Notes: a model not told the origin generated them from the sequence alone. DNA of 64,000 nt from an uncultured Lactococcus sp. (GCF_934191625.1 NZ_CAKPUG010000001.1:372001-436000); one strand, 5' to 3'; positions 46,101 through 58,561 are shown, numbered from the stretch's first letter. Numbers and translations are program-made.

Positions 46101-46770
46101 TGCGACACGTACACGTGAAATCACAGTTAAAGGTAAAACAGATACACGTTCATACACAGTATCAATGGCTGATGTACTTATGGTTGAAGAAGGTGAATTT
46201 ATCCACCGTGGTCACCAATTGATCCAAGGTTCAATTGAACCTAAACACTTGCTTCAAGTACGTGATGCTTTATCTGTTGAAACTTACTTGCTCGGCGAAG
46301 TTCAAAAAACTTACCGTTCACAAGGGGTTGAAATCGGAGATAAACACATCGAGGTTATGGTTCGCCAAATGCTTCGTAAAGTCCGCGTAATGGATACTGG
46401 TGATGTTGATATCTTGCCTGGTGGACTTATGGATATTTCTGACTTTGAAAAAATCAATGAAGAAGCTCTCCTTTCAGGTAAAACACCAGCGACAGCACGT
46501 CCTGTTCTTATGGGTATTACCAAAGCTTCCTTGGAAACAAATTCATTCTTGTCAGCTGCATCCTTCCAAGAAACGACACGTGTCTTGACTGATGCTGCAA
46601 TCCACGGTAAAGAAGATCACTTGCTTGGTCTTAAGGAAAATGTTATTATCGGTAAGATTATTCCTGCCGGTACAGGTATGTTCCGTTACCGTAATCTTGA
46701 GCCATTGTCAGATTTATCAGATGCTCCAGAAGTAACTGTTTCAGAAACAGAAATTGAAGAAGTGAAGTAA
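43123..46770 (+). CDS. rpoC: DNA-directed RNA polymerase subunit beta'
   Basis: 1215-residue beta' subunit. The start is TTG at 43123 ([17 protein letters not shown]), 6 nt after GGAG; the in-frame GTG at 43111 overlaps that site. Zinc ribbon cysteines at 60, 62, 75 and 78 (ECACGKL, CELCGV), catalytic NADFDGDQM near 447, second zinc site [11 protein letters not shown]. Full length, highly biased codons. A strong terminator follows. Confidence 0.98.
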   Translation: MVDVNKFESMRIGIASPQKIRYWSFGEVKKPETINYRTQKPEREGLFDERIFGPQKDWECACGKLKGVFYKNQVCELCGVQVTTAKARRERMGHIELAAPTSHIWYFKGIPSRMGLALDMSPRALEEVIYFASYVVIDPKETDLEKKQLLTEREYREQLLKNGFGSFVAKMGAEAIQDLLNDVDIDAEVAELKEELKNVSGQRRVKIIRRLDVLTAFKKSGNKLAWMVLNVLPVIPPDLRPMVQLDGGRFATSDLNDLYRRVINRNNRLKRLMELNAPNIIVQNEKRMLQEAVDTLIDNGRRGRPITGAGNRPLKSLSHMLKGKQGRFRQNLLGKRVDYSGRSVIAVGPTLKMYQCGVPREMAIELFKPFVMSELVKREMAANIRAAKRKVERQDAEVWDVLEEVVKEHPVLLNRAPTLHRLGIQAFEPVLIDGRAMRLHPLACEAYNADFDGDQMAIHVPLSEEAQAEARLLMLAAEHILNPKDGKPVVTPSQDMVLGNYYLTMEAKGREGEGMIFSNPEEVEIAMRNGYVHLHTRIGIATQSMNKPWTEFQKGKILITTVGKVMFNSIMPEGNEIYPEGMPYLNENTDENITTQTDDRFFMEPGEDIHKRLAEIDTVLPFKKKHLGNIIAEVFKRYRTTTTSEFLDLLKNLGYHQSTLAGLTVGIADIPVVPEKAEIIGAAHKRVEQITKQFRRGLITDDERYNAVTDVWRGAKDTLEKRLIEEQDLTNPIVMMMDSGARGNISNFSQLAGMRGLMAAPNGRIMELPIISNFREGLSVLEMFFSTHGARKGMTDTALKTADSGYLTRRLVDVAQDVIIREVDCGTDRGLLISDIATGKEMVEPLVERLEGRYTRKTVVHPETGEVIIGDDQLITEDIAKQIVAAGIKEVTIRSVFTCKTPHGVCKHCYGKNLATGEAVEVGEAVGTIAAQSIGEPGTQLTMRTFHTGGVASSSDITQGLPRVQEIFEARNPKGEAIITEVTGTVESIVEDAATRTREITVKGKTDTRSYTVSMADVLMVEEGEFIHRGHQLIQGSIEPKHLLQVRDALSVETYLLGEVQKTYRSQGVEIGDKHIEVMVRQMLRKVRVMDTGDVDILPGGLMDISDFEKINEEALLSGKTPATARPVLMGITKASLETNSFLSAASFQETTRVLTDAAIHGKEDHLLGLKENVIIGKIIPAGTGMFRYRNLEPLSDLSDAPEVTVSETEIEEVK

Positions 46771-46777
46771 AATAAAA

Positions 46778-46807
46778 AATAGCGATGTTAAATCGCTATT
46801 TTTTTTT
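46778..46807 (+). terminator. Intrinsic terminator after rpoC
   Basis: AATAGCGAT pairs with ATCGCTATT around a 5-nt loop, followed by nine T. Confidence 0.92.
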
Positions 46808-46811
46808 GTAA

Positions 46812-46858
46812 AAAGAAACCGGAAGTTGAGCTCTTATTTGAAGAGAAGGGTGTCCGGT
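46812..46858 (-). terminator. Terminator of the lipid kinase gene
   Basis: On the minus strand ACCGGA pairs with TCCGGT, with CTCTT/AAGAG inside, followed by TTCTTTTT. Confidence 0.6.
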
Positions 46859-46864
46859 ATATTA

Positions 46865-47773
46865 TTAACAAATGATCTTTCGTTTTTCAGAAGTTAGAGT
46901 CAAAGTGTCATTAGCTTGGATAGTGAACGACTCACCATCGATTTGAACAGGTTGAATAGACTGCGAAGTTACTGAAGCTGCTGTGGACACACTATGATGG
47001 AAAAGATCATTTTCTAAATGCTTGCCTTTAAGTACGCTAGGAATTAAAGAAAATATTTTTGGAATACTGTGTCTGTCCAACTCAACCAAATGAATTTCTT
47101 GATTAAGATTAGTAGCTTCAGGAGCAATTTGAATACCACCGCCAAAATAGGGGTGTTTAGTAAAAGTCAGGAGAAAAGCATTGTCAAATTTAAAAACATT
47201 TTTCATATTATAAATGCTAATTTCAAACGGAGTTTTGCTGAATAAAACATGAAGCGCAGTCAGGAAGTAAGAAAGTCTTCCTAACTTCAGAAAGTTCAGG
47301 AAACTTTTCATACGTCCTCCATTAGCTGCTTTGACAATGGCTGCATCTAAACCGATTCCTACATTATTAAGCGCATAACCAGAGAATGATTGAGATTTAT
47401 AGTGCATAACGTAGAATTCTCTGGTCTTATTTTGACGAATATTCTTGAAAGCTTGGATAGGGTCAAAAGAGAGCCCCAAACTCCGAGCAAAATCATTGCC
47501 TGAACCTGAAGGAATGTAACCAAAAGAGAGATCTTCAGGTAAAGCATTGAGAGCCAACGATATAGTACCATCACCTCCTAAAATAATAAGCTGATCTTCT
47601 GTTGCTTTTTCTTTTAGGATTTGTTGTATAATAGTTTCTTCTTGCCCAGTATTGTCTGTTGCAAAGAGTTTGTAAGTGAGCCCCTCTTTTTTTAGATAAG
47701 GCAGTAAAAGTTTCAATGAACGCTCCCCTTTGCGAGAACCAGCATTGGGATTGGCAAGAATGTAATAAATCAT
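46865..47773 (-). CDS. Diacylglycerol/lipid kinase family protein (YegS-like)
   Basis: 302-residue DAGK-catalytic-domain protein. N-terminal IANPNAGSRKGE-type loop (ILANPNAGSRKG) and the nucleotide site GGDGTISLALNAL, then GSGNDFARSLG, are clear. Such cytosolic proteins phosphorylate diacylglycerol or related lipids; the exact substrate is unknown. The start is predicted leaderless. Alone on the minus strand between rpoC and mecA. Confidence 0.9.
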   Translation of the reverse strand: MIYYILANPNAGSRKGERSLKLLLPYLKKEGLTYKLFATDNTGQEETIIQQILKEKATEDQLIILGGDGTISLALNALPEDLSFGYIPSGSGNDFARSLGLSFDPIQAFKNIRQNKTREFYVMHYKSQSFSGYALNNVGIGLDAAIVKAANGGRMKSFLNFLKLGRLSYFLTALHVLFSKTPFEISIYNMKNVFKFDNAFLLTFTKHPYFGGGIQIAPEATNLNQEIHLVELDRHSIPKIFSLIPSVLKGKHLENDLFHHSVSTAASVTSQSIQPVQIDGESFTIQANDTLTLTSEKRKIIC

Positions 47774-47779
47774 AGAACT

Positions 47780-47788
47780 ATTTTATCA
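47780..47788 (-). promoter_or_regulatory. Extended -10 promoter giving a leaderless lipid kinase message
   Basis: Minus-strand TGATAAAAT ends 6 nt before the ATG at 47773; no Shine-Dalgarno. Confidence 0.5.
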
Positions 47789-48018
47789 AAAAATTATATT
47801 TTAGAGGTAAATAACATAATAATTTCTAATGATACAAAAAATTTCGTAAAAGTAACAAAAAAATTAGAAAAAAAGCCTATTGTATGGCAAAAAGCGCGAA
47901 CCGCCTTTTATATGTTATAATTAGAAGAAACAGTTAAATATAAGTGAAAACAAATCTGCAATGTAAACTAAAAGTTAGTGTGTTCATTGAGGATAATTAA
48001 GAATAATAGGTTAAAGAT

Positions 48019-48702
48019 ATGCAATACGAAGAAATAAACGAAAAAACGATAAAGATTAGCCTAACCTTTCAAGATTTGGTTGATCATGATGTCAAACTCT
48101 CAGATTTTTTTACTAACCAGTCGATGGTTGAAAATCTTTTCTATGAATTAGTAGAAGAGCTGGGACTTGAGGAAAGATTCTCATCAGGTCTTTTGACTTT
48201 CCAAATACAACCTTTCCCTAAAGGTGTAAATATTATTGTAACCGAAGAAAATATTGATATTGATCCCAATAATCTACCGGATGATCCCGAAGAATTTGAG
48301 CAACTCATGACGGATTTCTTTGGACGTGTAGAAGATTTAAAACAAAACGGCGGCGCAATGGCAGATACAGATACAACTGAAACTAAAGAAGCGAAAGTAG
48401 AGACTAAACCAGATCCCGATTTTGTCTTCTATTCCCTAGAATTTGAAAATATGTCGCAACTTTTAACGGCAGTAAAAAATGTTAAAATTCAAGCAGAAGA
48501 ATCTGAACTTTACAGTTATCAAGACAAATTTTACTTGATCATTTTGGATAATCAAAAATCAAAAGGCAAGACTGCCGTAAGTTCAATGCGTGCTCGAATG
48601 TTAGAATACGGACAGGAGACTATTAACAGTCGCGAAACACTACAAGAATACGGCGAGATATTAATAAATACTCGTGCTTTGGAAGTTCTCTCTAAAATTT
48701 AA
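48019..48702 (+). CDS. mecA: Adaptor protein MecA
   Basis: 227-residue ClpC adaptor. The N-terminal substrate-binding domain (MQYEEINEKTIKISLTFQDL), an acidic linker (about 85-135, DTTETKEAKVETKPD) and the C-terminal ClpC-binding domain are all present. In streptococci and lactococci MecA with ClpCP destroys ComX and so limits competence, relevant to comEA-comEC in this window. TGTTATAAT promoter at 47913-47921, leader about 90 nt; weak Shine-Dalgarno TAGG. tagO follows 3 nt downstream. Confidence 0.93.
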   Translation: MQYEEINEKTIKISLTFQDLVDHDVKLSDFFTNQSMVENLFYELVEELGLEERFSSGLLTFQIQPFPKGVNIIVTEENIDIDPNNLPDDPEEFEQLMTDFFGRVEDLKQNGGAMADTDTTETKEAKVETKPDPDFVFYSLEFENMSQLLTAVKNVKIQAEESELYSYQDKFYLIILDNQKSKGKTAVSSMRARMLEYGQETINSRETLQEYGEILINTRALEVLSKI

Positions 48703-48705
48703 GAT

Positions 48706-49962
48706 ATGATAGATACCATAAAAGAAATCCCAATTAAGGGTATTCCCTTCACAGTAGAGTTCTTCATTGTGCTCTTTGTGACATTTGGGATGTCCTTGAT
48801 TTTCACCCCATTAATGACCTTTGTTTCCCGGCGAATTGGAGCTGTCGATAAACCCAATAAGCGCCGTGTAAATACAAAAATAATGCCCTCAGCAGGTGGT
48901 TTAGCTATTTTTGCATCCTTTGCAATTGCGACGCTTTTTATCCTTCCGATAATTGTTTATCCACAGCTTCCGCTAATGAGTCCCAAACAGTTGGCTGCAG
49001 GAATTAAGCCCCAGTTTGTGACTTATATTAGGTACATTGTCCCTTTTATTATCGCTGGCGGTATTGTTGTTTTGACGGGATTGATTGATGACATCAAAGA
49101 AATCTCACCTAAGATGAAGATGGCTGGGCTTCTCCTCGCTGCGTCAATCACATGGTTTTTTACCCATGCACGCTTTGATAATCTAAAAATTCCTTTTGGT
49201 GGTCCTTTTCTTGAGTTTCCCGCTTGGTTATCTTTTATTTTTACCGTTTTTTGGATTGTTTCGATTACAAATGCGGTTAATCTAATCGACGGACTAGATG
49301 GTTTAGCCAGTGGTGTCTCCGTAATTTCACTATTTACCATGGGGATTGTATCCTACTTCTTTTTGCCAGGGTCAAGCATCTTCTTGCCTATTACTATTTT
49401 CACCTTAGTTGCAGCTATTATGGGATTCTTCCCGTATAACTATCATCCAGCAATAATCTACCTTGGAGATACTGGAGCCTTATTCTTAGGCTTTATGATA
49501 TCAGTCGTCTCGCTGCAGGGATTAAAAAATGCAACTGCTGTAGCTGTCCTTACGCCACTCTTGATTTTAGGGGTTCCATTAACAGATACTATCGTGGCGA
49601 TGGTGCGGCGTAAACTAAATAAACAAAGAATTTCCAGTGCTGATAAAATGCATCTGCATCATCGTTTGATGTCTATTGGATTTACTCACCGAGGTGCCGT
49701 ATTAGTTATTTATGGTATAGCAGGGATTTTTGCATTTATCTCATTGATACTACAAGTGTCAAGCCGGGTTGGGGGAATATTCTTAATTATTGCTTTGCTA
49801 CTTGGACTTGGGCTCTTTATTGACTTGGTCGGTATACTTGGAAAAGATCGACAACCTTTCCTGAATATTTTGAGGTTTATTGGCAGCTCTGAGTACCGAG
49901 AGCAGATCATAAGTAAGAAACATAAAAGAAAATATAAACACGACAAAACAGAACGGAAATGA
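48706..49962 (+). CDS. tagO: Undecaprenyl-phosphate GlcNAc-1-phosphate transferase
   Basis: 418-residue MraY/WecA-family membrane enzyme starting synthesis of wall teichoic acid or other wall polysaccharide by loading GlcNAc-1-P onto the lipid carrier. About eleven helices; catalytic motifs VDKPNKRRVN, NAVNLIDGLDGLASG, YLGDTGALFLGF and HLHHRL. The 3-nt gap after mecA and lack of a strong Shine-Dalgarno suggest re-initiation. Its 3' terminator-like region runs into the suf promoter. Confidence 0.92.
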   Translation: MIDTIKEIPIKGIPFTVEFFIVLFVTFGMSLIFTPLMTFVSRRIGAVDKPNKRRVNTKIMPSAGGLAIFASFAIATLFILPIIVYPQLPLMSPKQLAAGIKPQFVTYIRYIVPFIIAGGIVVLTGLIDDIKEISPKMKMAGLLLAASITWFFTHARFDNLKIPFGGPFLEFPAWLSFIFTVFWIVSITNAVNLIDGLDGLASGVSVISLFTMGIVSYFFLPGSSIFLPITIFTLVAAIMGFFPYNYHPAIIYLGDTGALFLGFMISVVSLQGLKNATAVAVLTPLLILGVPLTDTIVAMVRRKLNKQRISSADKMHLHHRLMSIGFTHRGAVLVIYGIAGIFAFISLILQVSSRVGGIFLIIALLLGLGLFIDLVGILGKDRQPFLNILRFIGSSEYREQIISKKHKRKYKHDKTERK

Positions 49963-49981
49963 GCTTTTCGTCTGTTTTTTT

Positions 49982-49990
49982 TGTTATAAT
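49982..49990 (+). promoter_or_regulatory. suf operon promoter
   Basis: TGTTATAAT directly downstream of a T run that may terminate tagO; start about 43 nt before sufC. Confidence 0.55.
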
Positions 49991-50039
49991 GGAGGGTGAA
50001 GTGTAAAAGATATTTTACTTATGAATTGAAGGAGTAAGA

Positions 50040-50810
50040 ATGGCAACTTTAGAAATTAAAAATCTTCATGTAAGTATTGAAGACAAAGAAATCCTCAAGG
50101 GTGTAGACCTTACAATTAATACCAATGAAGTACATGCAATCATGGGACCAAATGGTACAGGGAAATCAACCTTGTCAGCAGCAATTATGGGAAATCCAAG
50201 TTACACCGTCACTGAAGGAGAAATTCTATTTGATGGTGAAAATGTTCTTGAATTAGAAGTCGATGAACGTGCACGTCTGGGGTTATTCCTTGCGATGCAA
50301 TATCCATCAGAAATCCCAGGAATTACCAACGCTGAATTTATGCGTGCAGCCATCAATGCTAAACGTGCCGAAGATGATAAAATTTCTGTTATGGATTTCA
50401 TTAAAAAATTGGACCAAAATATGGAATTACTCAACATGAAAGAAGAGATGGCAGAACGTTACCTCAATGAAGGCTTCTCTGGTGGGGAGAAAAAACGTAA
50501 TGAAATCCTCCAACTCTTGATGTTAGAACCAACTTTTGCTATTTTGGATGAAATTGACTCTGGGCTAGATATCGACGCGCTTAAGGTAGTTTCAAAAGGT
50601 GTGAATGCTATGCGTGGTGATAGTTTTGGTGCTCTTATTATTACCCATTATCAACGTTTGCTTGACTATATTACCCCAGATGTTGTTCATATCATGATGG
50701 AAGGTCGTGTCGTTATGACAGGCGGAGCTGAACTTGCGAAACGTCTTGAAAAAGAAGGCTATGCTAAAATCTCTGAGGAATTAGGGATTGAATATAAGGA
50801 AGAAGCATAA
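50040..50810 (+). CDS. sufC: Fe-S cluster assembly ATPase SufC
   Basis: 256-residue ABC ATPase of the SufBCD scaffold complex. Walker A GPNGTGKST (about 37-45), signature FSGGEKKRNEI, Walker B FAILDEIDSGLD with the Suf-specific DEIDSGLD. First gene of sufC-D-S-U-B, transcribed from 49982. Shine-Dalgarno AAGGAG. Confidence 0.97.
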   Translation: MATLEIKNLHVSIEDKEILKGVDLTINTNEVHAIMGPNGTGKSTLSAAIMGNPSYTVTEGEILFDGENVLELEVDERARLGLFLAMQYPSEIPGITNAEFMRAAINAKRAEDDKISVMDFIKKLDQNMELLNMKEEMAERYLNEGFSGGEKKRNEILQLLMLEPTFAILDEIDSGLDIDALKVVSKGVNAMRGDSFGALIITHYQRLLDYITPDVVHIMMEGRVVMTGGAELAKRLEKEGYAKISEELGIEYKEEA

Positions 50811-50880
50811 GTTGAGGTCGTGTGAGGTGTTAAAAGACAGATAATCTTAAACATCAAACATATCATGGAGATACAATTAA

Positions 50881-53348
<2,468 letters not shown>

Positions 53349-53372
53349 TATTGAAAAAATTGGAGAAAAAGA

Positions 53373-53828
53373 ATGGCACTTTCAAAATTAGATAATTTAT
53401 ACCGTGCAGTAATTCTTGATCACTCTTCTGCTCCGCGCCATGCAGGTGAATTACAGCAAGCTTGTGTTGTTGATTTGAACAATCCAACCTGTGGTGATGT
53501 CATTCGCTTGACTGTTGCGTTTACAGAAGATAAGATTAGCGATATTGCCTTTAGTGGGCACGGTTGTACAATTTCAACAGCATCTGCTTCAATGATGACG
53601 GAAGCTGTGATTGGCAAGACCAAAACAGAAGCCTTGGAATTGGCACAGATTTTTTCAGAAATGGTGACAGGACACGTAGAACCAGCACAAGAGCGTTTAG
53701 GAGATGCGCAATTCCTTGCTGGAGTTTCGAAATTTCCGCAACGTGTAAAATGTTCAACACTAGCGTGGAATGCCCTGAAAAAAGCGATTGAGACAGAGGG
53801 TACTGCTACTGTATCTGAATCTCACTAA
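53373..53828 (+). CDS. sufU: Zinc-dependent sulfurtransferase SufU
   Basis: 151-residue SufU. Zinc and transfer ligands are visible: C40 and D42 in NPTCGDV, C65 in GHGCTIS, and a C near 127 in RVKCSTLAW. It accepts sulfur from SufS and passes it to SufBCD. Shine-Dalgarno TTGGAGAAA. Confidence 0.96.
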   Translation: MALSKLDNLYRAVILDHSSAPRHAGELQQACVVDLNNPTCGDVIRLTVAFTEDKISDIAFSGHGCTISTASASMMTEAVIGKTKTEALELAQIFSEMVTGHVEPAQERLGDAQFLAGVSKFPQRVKCSTLAWNALKKAIETEGTATVSESH

Positions 53829-53852
53829 AATGCAAATAAAGAGAGGAAAATA

Positions 53853-55250
53853 ATGACAGAAGAAGTTCCAGTATTAGAAGAATATAAATTTGGTTTTCAT
53901 GATAATGCTGAATTAGTCATGTCTACAGGAACAGGTTTGACAGAGGACGTGATTCGTAAAATGTCGGCCGCAAAAGAAGAACCAGAATGGATGCTGGATT
54001 TCCGCCTCAAGTCCTTCGAAGCCTTCAAAAAATTAGATCTCCCAGAATGGGGACCTGATTTATCAGACATTGATTTTGATGATGTGGTGTATTACCAAAA
54101 ACCCACCGATAAACCTGCACGTACTTGGGAAGAAGTCCCTGATGAAATAAAAGAAACCTTTGAAAAAATTGGTATCCCAGAAGCAGAGCGTGCTTATTTG
54201 GCAGGAGCTTCAGCCCAGTATGAGTCAGAAGTTGTTTACCACAACATGAAGGAAGAGTTTGAGAAACTGGGGATTGTCTTCACCGATACGGATTCTGCTC
54301 TGAAGGAATATCCGGAGCTTTTCAAAAAATACTTTGCAAAACTTGTCCCACCAACGGACAATAAATTAGCTGCCTTGAATTCAGCAGTTTGGTCTGGAGG
54401 AAGTTTCGTTTATGTGCCTAAAGGGGTAAAATGTGAAATTCCTATTCAAGCCTACTTCCGTATTAATAACGAAAAATCAGGTCAGTTTGAACGTACTTTA
54501 ATTATTGTTGATGAGGGCGCTTCTATTCAATATGTAGAAGGCTGTACTGCACCGACATATTCTTCAGCCAGTTTACATGCTGCTGTTGTTGAAATCTTCT
54601 GTGAAGAAGGTGGATATATGCGTTACTCAACTATTCAAAACTGGTCAGATAATGTCTATAACTTGGTAACAAAGCGTGCCAAAGCAGAGGCAAATGCAAC
54701 TGTCGAATGGATTGATGGTAATTTAGGTTCACGTGTCTCTATGAAATATCCAGCTGTCTATTTAGATGGTCCAGGAGCACGAGGTACAATGCTCTCAATA
54801 GCCTTTGCTAACGCAAATCAAGAGCAAGATACAGGCGCTAAAATGATTCATAATGCACCAAATACAAGTTCTTCGATTATTTCTAAGTCTATTTCTAAAT
54901 CGGGTGGAGCTGTAAATTATCGTGGTCAAGTAACCTTCAATAAAAATTCTGCACACTCTAAATCCCATATTGAATGTGACACGATTATCATGGACGATAT
55001 TTCCAAATCAGATACAATTCCATTTAATGAGATACATAACTCACAAGTTGCTTTGGAACACGAAGCCAAAGTATCTAAAATTTCAGAAGAACAATTGTAT
55101 TATTTGATGAGCCGGGGGTTAACCGAGAAAGAAGCAACGGATATGATCGTTATGGGCTTCATTGAACCCTTCACTAAAGAACTCCCAATGGAGTACGCAG
55201 TAGAACTCAACCGATTGATTTCATATAGTATGGAGGGTTCAATCGGGTAA
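53853..55250 (+). CDS. sufB: Fe-S cluster assembly protein SufB
   Basis: 465-residue scaffold subunit on which clusters are built. Typical segments: [20 protein letters not shown], and the C-terminal [20 protein letters not shown]. Last gene of the suf operon; Shine-Dalgarno AGAGAGGA. Several hairpins and a terminator follow. Confidence 0.97.
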   Translation: MTEEVPVLEEYKFGFHDNAELVMSTGTGLTEDVIRKMSAAKEEPEWMLDFRLKSFEAFKKLDLPEWGPDLSDIDFDDVVYYQKPTDKPARTWEEVPDEIKETFEKIGIPEAERAYLAGASAQYESEVVYHNMKEEFEKLGIVFTDTDSALKEYPELFKKYFAKLVPPTDNKLAALNSAVWSGGSFVYVPKGVKCEIPIQAYFRINNEKSGQFERTLIIVDEGASIQYVEGCTAPTYSSASLHAAVVEIFCEEGGYMRYSTIQNWSDNVYNLVTKRAKAEANATVEWIDGNLGSRVSMKYPAVYLDGPGARGTMLSIAFANANQEQDTGAKMIHNAPNTSSSIISKSISKSGGAVNYRGQVTFNKNSAHSKSHIECDTIIMDDISKSDTIPFNEIHNSQVALEHEAKVSKISEEQLYYLMSRGLTEKEATDMIVMGFIEPFTKELPMEYAVELNRLISYSMEGSIG

Positions 55251-55606
55251 AGAAAAAGCAATGTTTTTTTCCTGATTGAATCAGCGTCTAGAGATTTTCA
55301 GAATGTTTTTCAGACAGCTTGTCTGAAATAAGCCAAATATCAAACCAAAAACTCCTCAAGCAAGGAGTTTTTTTCATAAAGTTAAAGAATTTAATACAAA
55401 AAACTGCTCTAATCTTCAATAAAAATATATTGAAAGCAAGGAGTATTTTTATTGATATAGCTATCAATATTTATGGGTTTTGGCAGCAGAGCGATAATAG
55501 TAAAAAATGAAAAAATAACAAATTTTACTGAGGTGAGTGTTAACTTCCTACTTTTAACTTTTTGTGTTAAACTATTAAACAGTATGCAAAAAGAAAGAGC
55601 TGTAAT
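55251..55606 (+). other. Gene-free spacer with hairpins after sufB
   Basis: 356 nt without a supported gene. Contains CTGAT-TGA-ATCAG (55272-55284), a perfect TTTCAGACA-GCT-TGTCTGAAA hairpin (55308-55328), the terminator at 55348-55374, an AT-rich stretch, and the promoter region of the ABC-F gene. A 63-codon frame at 55319 crosses the terminator and has no ribosome site. Confidence 0.7.
55348..55374 (+). terminator. Intrinsic terminator of the suf operon
   Basis: AAACTCCT pairs with AGGAGTTT around CAAGCA, followed by T run. Confidence 0.88.
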
Positions 55607-57163
55607 ATGAGTATTATTAATGTAAAAAATTTATCCCACGGCTTTGGCGAGCGCGTGATTTTTGAAAATGTGTCTTTCCGTCTCCTTAAAGGTGAACACG
55701 TCGGACTGGTCGGTGCGAATGGTGAAGGTAAATCCACCTTTATGAATATCATCACAGGAGCCTTACAACCTGATGAAGGAAAAGTGGAGTGGTCCAAAAA
55801 AGTACGCGTTGGTTATTTAGACCAACATGCAGTCTTACAAAAAGGGCAAACGATTCGTGACGTTCTTTCAAGCGCCTTTCAGTATCTTTTTGATATTGAA
55901 ACAGAAATCAATGATCTTTATCTAAAAATGGGGGATGTAACTCCTGAAGAAATGGAACAACTTTTGGAAGAGGTCGGCGAACTGCAAGATATTCTGGAAC
56001 AAAGTGACTTTTATCAAATTAACTCTAAAGTAGAAGAAATTGGGCGTGGACTTGGGCTTCATGAAATCGGCTTTGAGCGAGATGTTGAAGACCTTTCTGG
56101 AGGGCAACGTACCAAGGTTCTTTTGGCAAAGCTCTTGCTGACGAAACCCGAAATCCTCATGCTAGATGAGCCAACTAACTATTTAGATGAAGAGCATATT
56201 GCATGGCTTAAGCAGTACCTTTTAGACTATGAAAATGCCTTTATCTTGATTTCACATGATATTCCTTTCTTGAGTTCTGTTATCAATATCATTTATCATA
56301 TGGAAAATGGCTCTTTAAATCGTTATGTTGGTAACTACGAGTCTTTTCAATCTGTCTATGAAATGAAGAAAAAACAAGAGCTAGCAGCATATAAACGTCA
56401 GCAATCAGAAATCGCAGACCTTAAAGATTTTGTTGCTCGCAATAAAGCACGTGTAGCTACACGAAATATGGCGATGTCTCGTCAGAAAAAGCTGGATAAA
56501 ATGGACATGATAGAGTTAAGTGCAGAGCGACCAAAGCCACAGTTTGACTTCAAAAAAGGGGCTACCTCAAGCAAACTTATTTTTGAGACTAAGGACTTAG
56601 TAATTGGTTATACTGAGCCCTTATCGCGTCCGCTCAACTTACGGGCTGAACGCGGCCAGAAGATAGTTTTTACAGGGGCAAACGGGATTGGTAAAACAAC
56701 ACTATTGCGCAGTATCTTGGGAGAAATACCAGCTATTGACGGCGAAGTTCAACGCGGTGAAAAATTAGAAATTGGTTACTTTGAACAAGAAGTGAAAAGT
56801 GATAACGGTAAAACATGTTTGGAAGAGATTTGGGACACTTTCCCAGCAATGAATCAAGCGGAAGTTCGTGCTGCTTTGGCACGTTGTGGCTTAACAAAAA
56901 AACATATTGAAAGTAAAGTTGCGGTTTTAAGTGGTGGTGAAAAAGCTAAGGTGCGTTTGTGTAAATTAATGAATACTGAGAGTAACGTTCTTGTTCTTGA
57001 TGAGCCAACCAATCACTTGGATGTGGATGCCAAGGATGAACTTAAACGTGCCTTACAAGAATATAAGGGAACAATTCTTTTAATTTCACATGAGCCAGAA
57101 TTCTACCAAGATGTTGCTACTGAAACTTGGAATTGTGAATCTTGGACAACAAAAGTACTGTAA
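55607..57163 (+). CDS. ABC-F family ATPase
   Basis: 518-residue soluble protein with two ABC domains and no membrane part. Domain 1: GANGEGKST, LSGGQRTKV, LMLDEPTNYLD. Linker helices of about residues 240-310 (AAYKRQQSEIADLK). Domain 2: GANGIGKTT, LSGGEKAKV, LVLDEPTNHLD. ABC-F proteins bind the ribosomal E site and act on stalled translation; some give antibiotic resistance, but the short linker suggests a housekeeping type (YkpA/YbiT-like). The stop lies in the loop of its terminator. Confidence 0.92.
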   Translation: MSIINVKNLSHGFGERVIFENVSFRLLKGEHVGLVGANGEGKSTFMNIITGALQPDEGKVEWSKKVRVGYLDQHAVLQKGQTIRDVLSSAFQYLFDIETEINDLYLKMGDVTPEEMEQLLEEVGELQDILEQSDFYQINSKVEEIGRGLGLHEIGFERDVEDLSGGQRTKVLLAKLLLTKPEILMLDEPTNYLDEEHIAWLKQYLLDYENAFILISHDIPFLSSVINIIYHMENGSLNRYVGNYESFQSVYEMKKKQELAAYKRQQSEIADLKDFVARNKARVATRNMAMSRQKKLDKMDMIELSAERPKPQFDFKKGATSSKLIFETKDLVIGYTEPLSRPLNLRAERGQKIVFTGANGIGKTTLLRSILGEIPAIDGEVQRGEKLEIGYFEQEVKSDNGKTCLEEIWDTFPAMNQAEVRAALARCGLTKKHIESKVAVLSGGEKAKVRLCKLMNTESNVLVLDEPTNHLDVDAKDELKRALQEYKGTILLISHEPEFYQDVATETWNCESWTTKVL

Positions 57164-57176
57164 GCAGTACTTTTTT
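57151..57176 (+). terminator. Intrinsic terminator overlapping the ABC-F stop
   Basis: AAAAGTACT pairs with AGTACTTTT around GTAAGC, then further T; the TAA stop is in the loop. Confidence 0.88.
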
Positions 57177-57328
57177 ATTTTTCTAAATAAGTTTTTTTAG
57201 GCTGGATAATCTTTGTTAGAAATATTCTTATTAAAAAAAACGATTTTTTTATAATCTTTTTCGTAATTTCATGGAAAAAAGTTGTATAATTGTAGGAGTG
57301 CAATTAATCAGTTTTTTAAGGAGAAAAC

Positions 57329-58504
57329 ATGGAACAGCAAATCGCAGGAAAGCCAAATAATGCTTTCAAAAAGTTGACCCAGTTTTTTATTGTGGACAAG
57401 GTCTTTCTTGTATCGTTTATTATCGCCATTATTTCAGTGAGTATGGGCGGAATACAGACAGAATTTTTTGATAACAAAGTCATAGTGACTGTTTTTGGTT
57501 TAATGTTAGTTATTGCTGGTTTTCGATCTACTGGTATTTTGTCCTATATGGGCCAAACATTAGTTAAAAGAAGTAAAACAACGCGTCAGCTTGTACGATT
57601 CACCACAATGCTGGCTTTCTTTTTTGCCGTATTTTTTACGAACGATCTTACCATATTGACGATTTTACCACTCTACTTGACGATTACTCGAGAAATCAAA
57701 AATCGTAAGTCCGTTTACATTGGAGCTGCGATGATAGTGCCTGCCTGTCATACGGGATCAAGTCTTTTACCTCAAGGTAATCCACACAATCTTTATTTAT
57801 ATTCTTTTTATCAAAATCCAGTACACCATTTGGGACAGTCATTGACAAATTTGGAGTTTTTTAAAGGAACAGGTTTGCTTTGGCTTGCAGGCTTCCTGCT
57901 CTTGAACTTGGCTTGTCAATTTATTGACAACGAACCGTTGGTCATTGAAACAAAGGTAAATAAGTTTAACCGTTTGGAAACTTCTATCTTTATTGCTTTA
58001 ATGATTTTAATGGCTGCGGCTGTGTTTGGTTATGTTAACTTTTATCTTGCCGTAGCTATTGTAGCTGTAATAGTCCTCTTCTACCGTCCAGAACTTTTTA
58101 AGGGTGTCGACTACCATTTACTTCTTACATTTGTTTTCTTTTTCCTGATTGTTGGAAATATCGCAAATATTCAAGTGCTTACTGATTTTATTAGTAATAC
58201 CTTTGTTGGCCCACAAATGTCCTTCTTAGGTACGGTCTTTATGAGTCAGATTATTTCTAATATTGCAGCACCAATTCTTATATCTCCTTTTACTCCTCAT
58301 GCCGTTTCGGTCGTTATTGGTGCAGACATTGGTGGTATCGGAACGATGGTAGCCTCAATGGCAACATTAATTGCCTATAAAATAATACGCGTTCAAGCAC
58401 GTGGTGAAACAGCAGGTTTTGTAAAATACTTTGCCTTAGTAAACGCTGGTTTTCTTGCAGTTTTAGTGATCGTGGGCTTAACTATCGTAAGTTTTGGTAT
58501 TTAA
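57329..58504 (+). CDS. SLC13/ArsB-NhaD-like anion permease
   Basis: 391 residues with about eleven helices. FFTNDLTILTILPLYL and VPACHTGSSLLPQGNPHNL match the ion-transporter superfamily helical hairpins (citrate/arsenite/Na+:H+ types), and the second-repeat equivalent is SQIISNIAAPILISPFTP. The substrate is not determinable. Shine-Dalgarno AAGGAG; TATAAT at 57285-57290; terminator follows. Confidence 0.82.
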   Translation: MEQQIAGKPNNAFKKLTQFFIVDKVFLVSFIIAIISVSMGGIQTEFFDNKVIVTVFGLMLVIAGFRSTGILSYMGQTLVKRSKTTRQLVRFTTMLAFFFAVFFTNDLTILTILPLYLTITREIKNRKSVYIGAAMIVPACHTGSSLLPQGNPHNLYLYSFYQNPVHHLGQSLTNLEFFKGTGLLWLAGFLLLNLACQFIDNEPLVIETKVNKFNRLETSIFIALMILMAAAVFGYVNFYLAVAIVAVIVLFYRPELFKGVDYHLLLTFVFFFLIVGNIANIQVLTDFISNTFVGPQMSFLGTVFMSQIISNIAAPILISPFTPHAVSVVIGADIGGIGTMVASMATLIAYKIIRVQARGETAGFVKYFALVNAGFLAVLVIVGLTIVSFGI

Positions 58505-58521
58505 AAATATTTTTATAAATG

Positions 58522-58548
58522 CATGTAGTGAAAAACTGCATGTTTTTT
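58522..58548 (+). terminator. Intrinsic terminator before comEA
   Basis: CATGTAG pairs with CTGCATG (one G-T) around TGAAAAA, followed by six T. Confidence 0.8.
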
Positions 58549-58561
58549 CGTACTTAGAACT

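Noticed and set aside
55319-55510. 63-codon ORF after sufB (TTG start)
   Set aside because: It runs through the suf terminator, has no ribosome site and a composition typical of AT-rich non-coding DNA.
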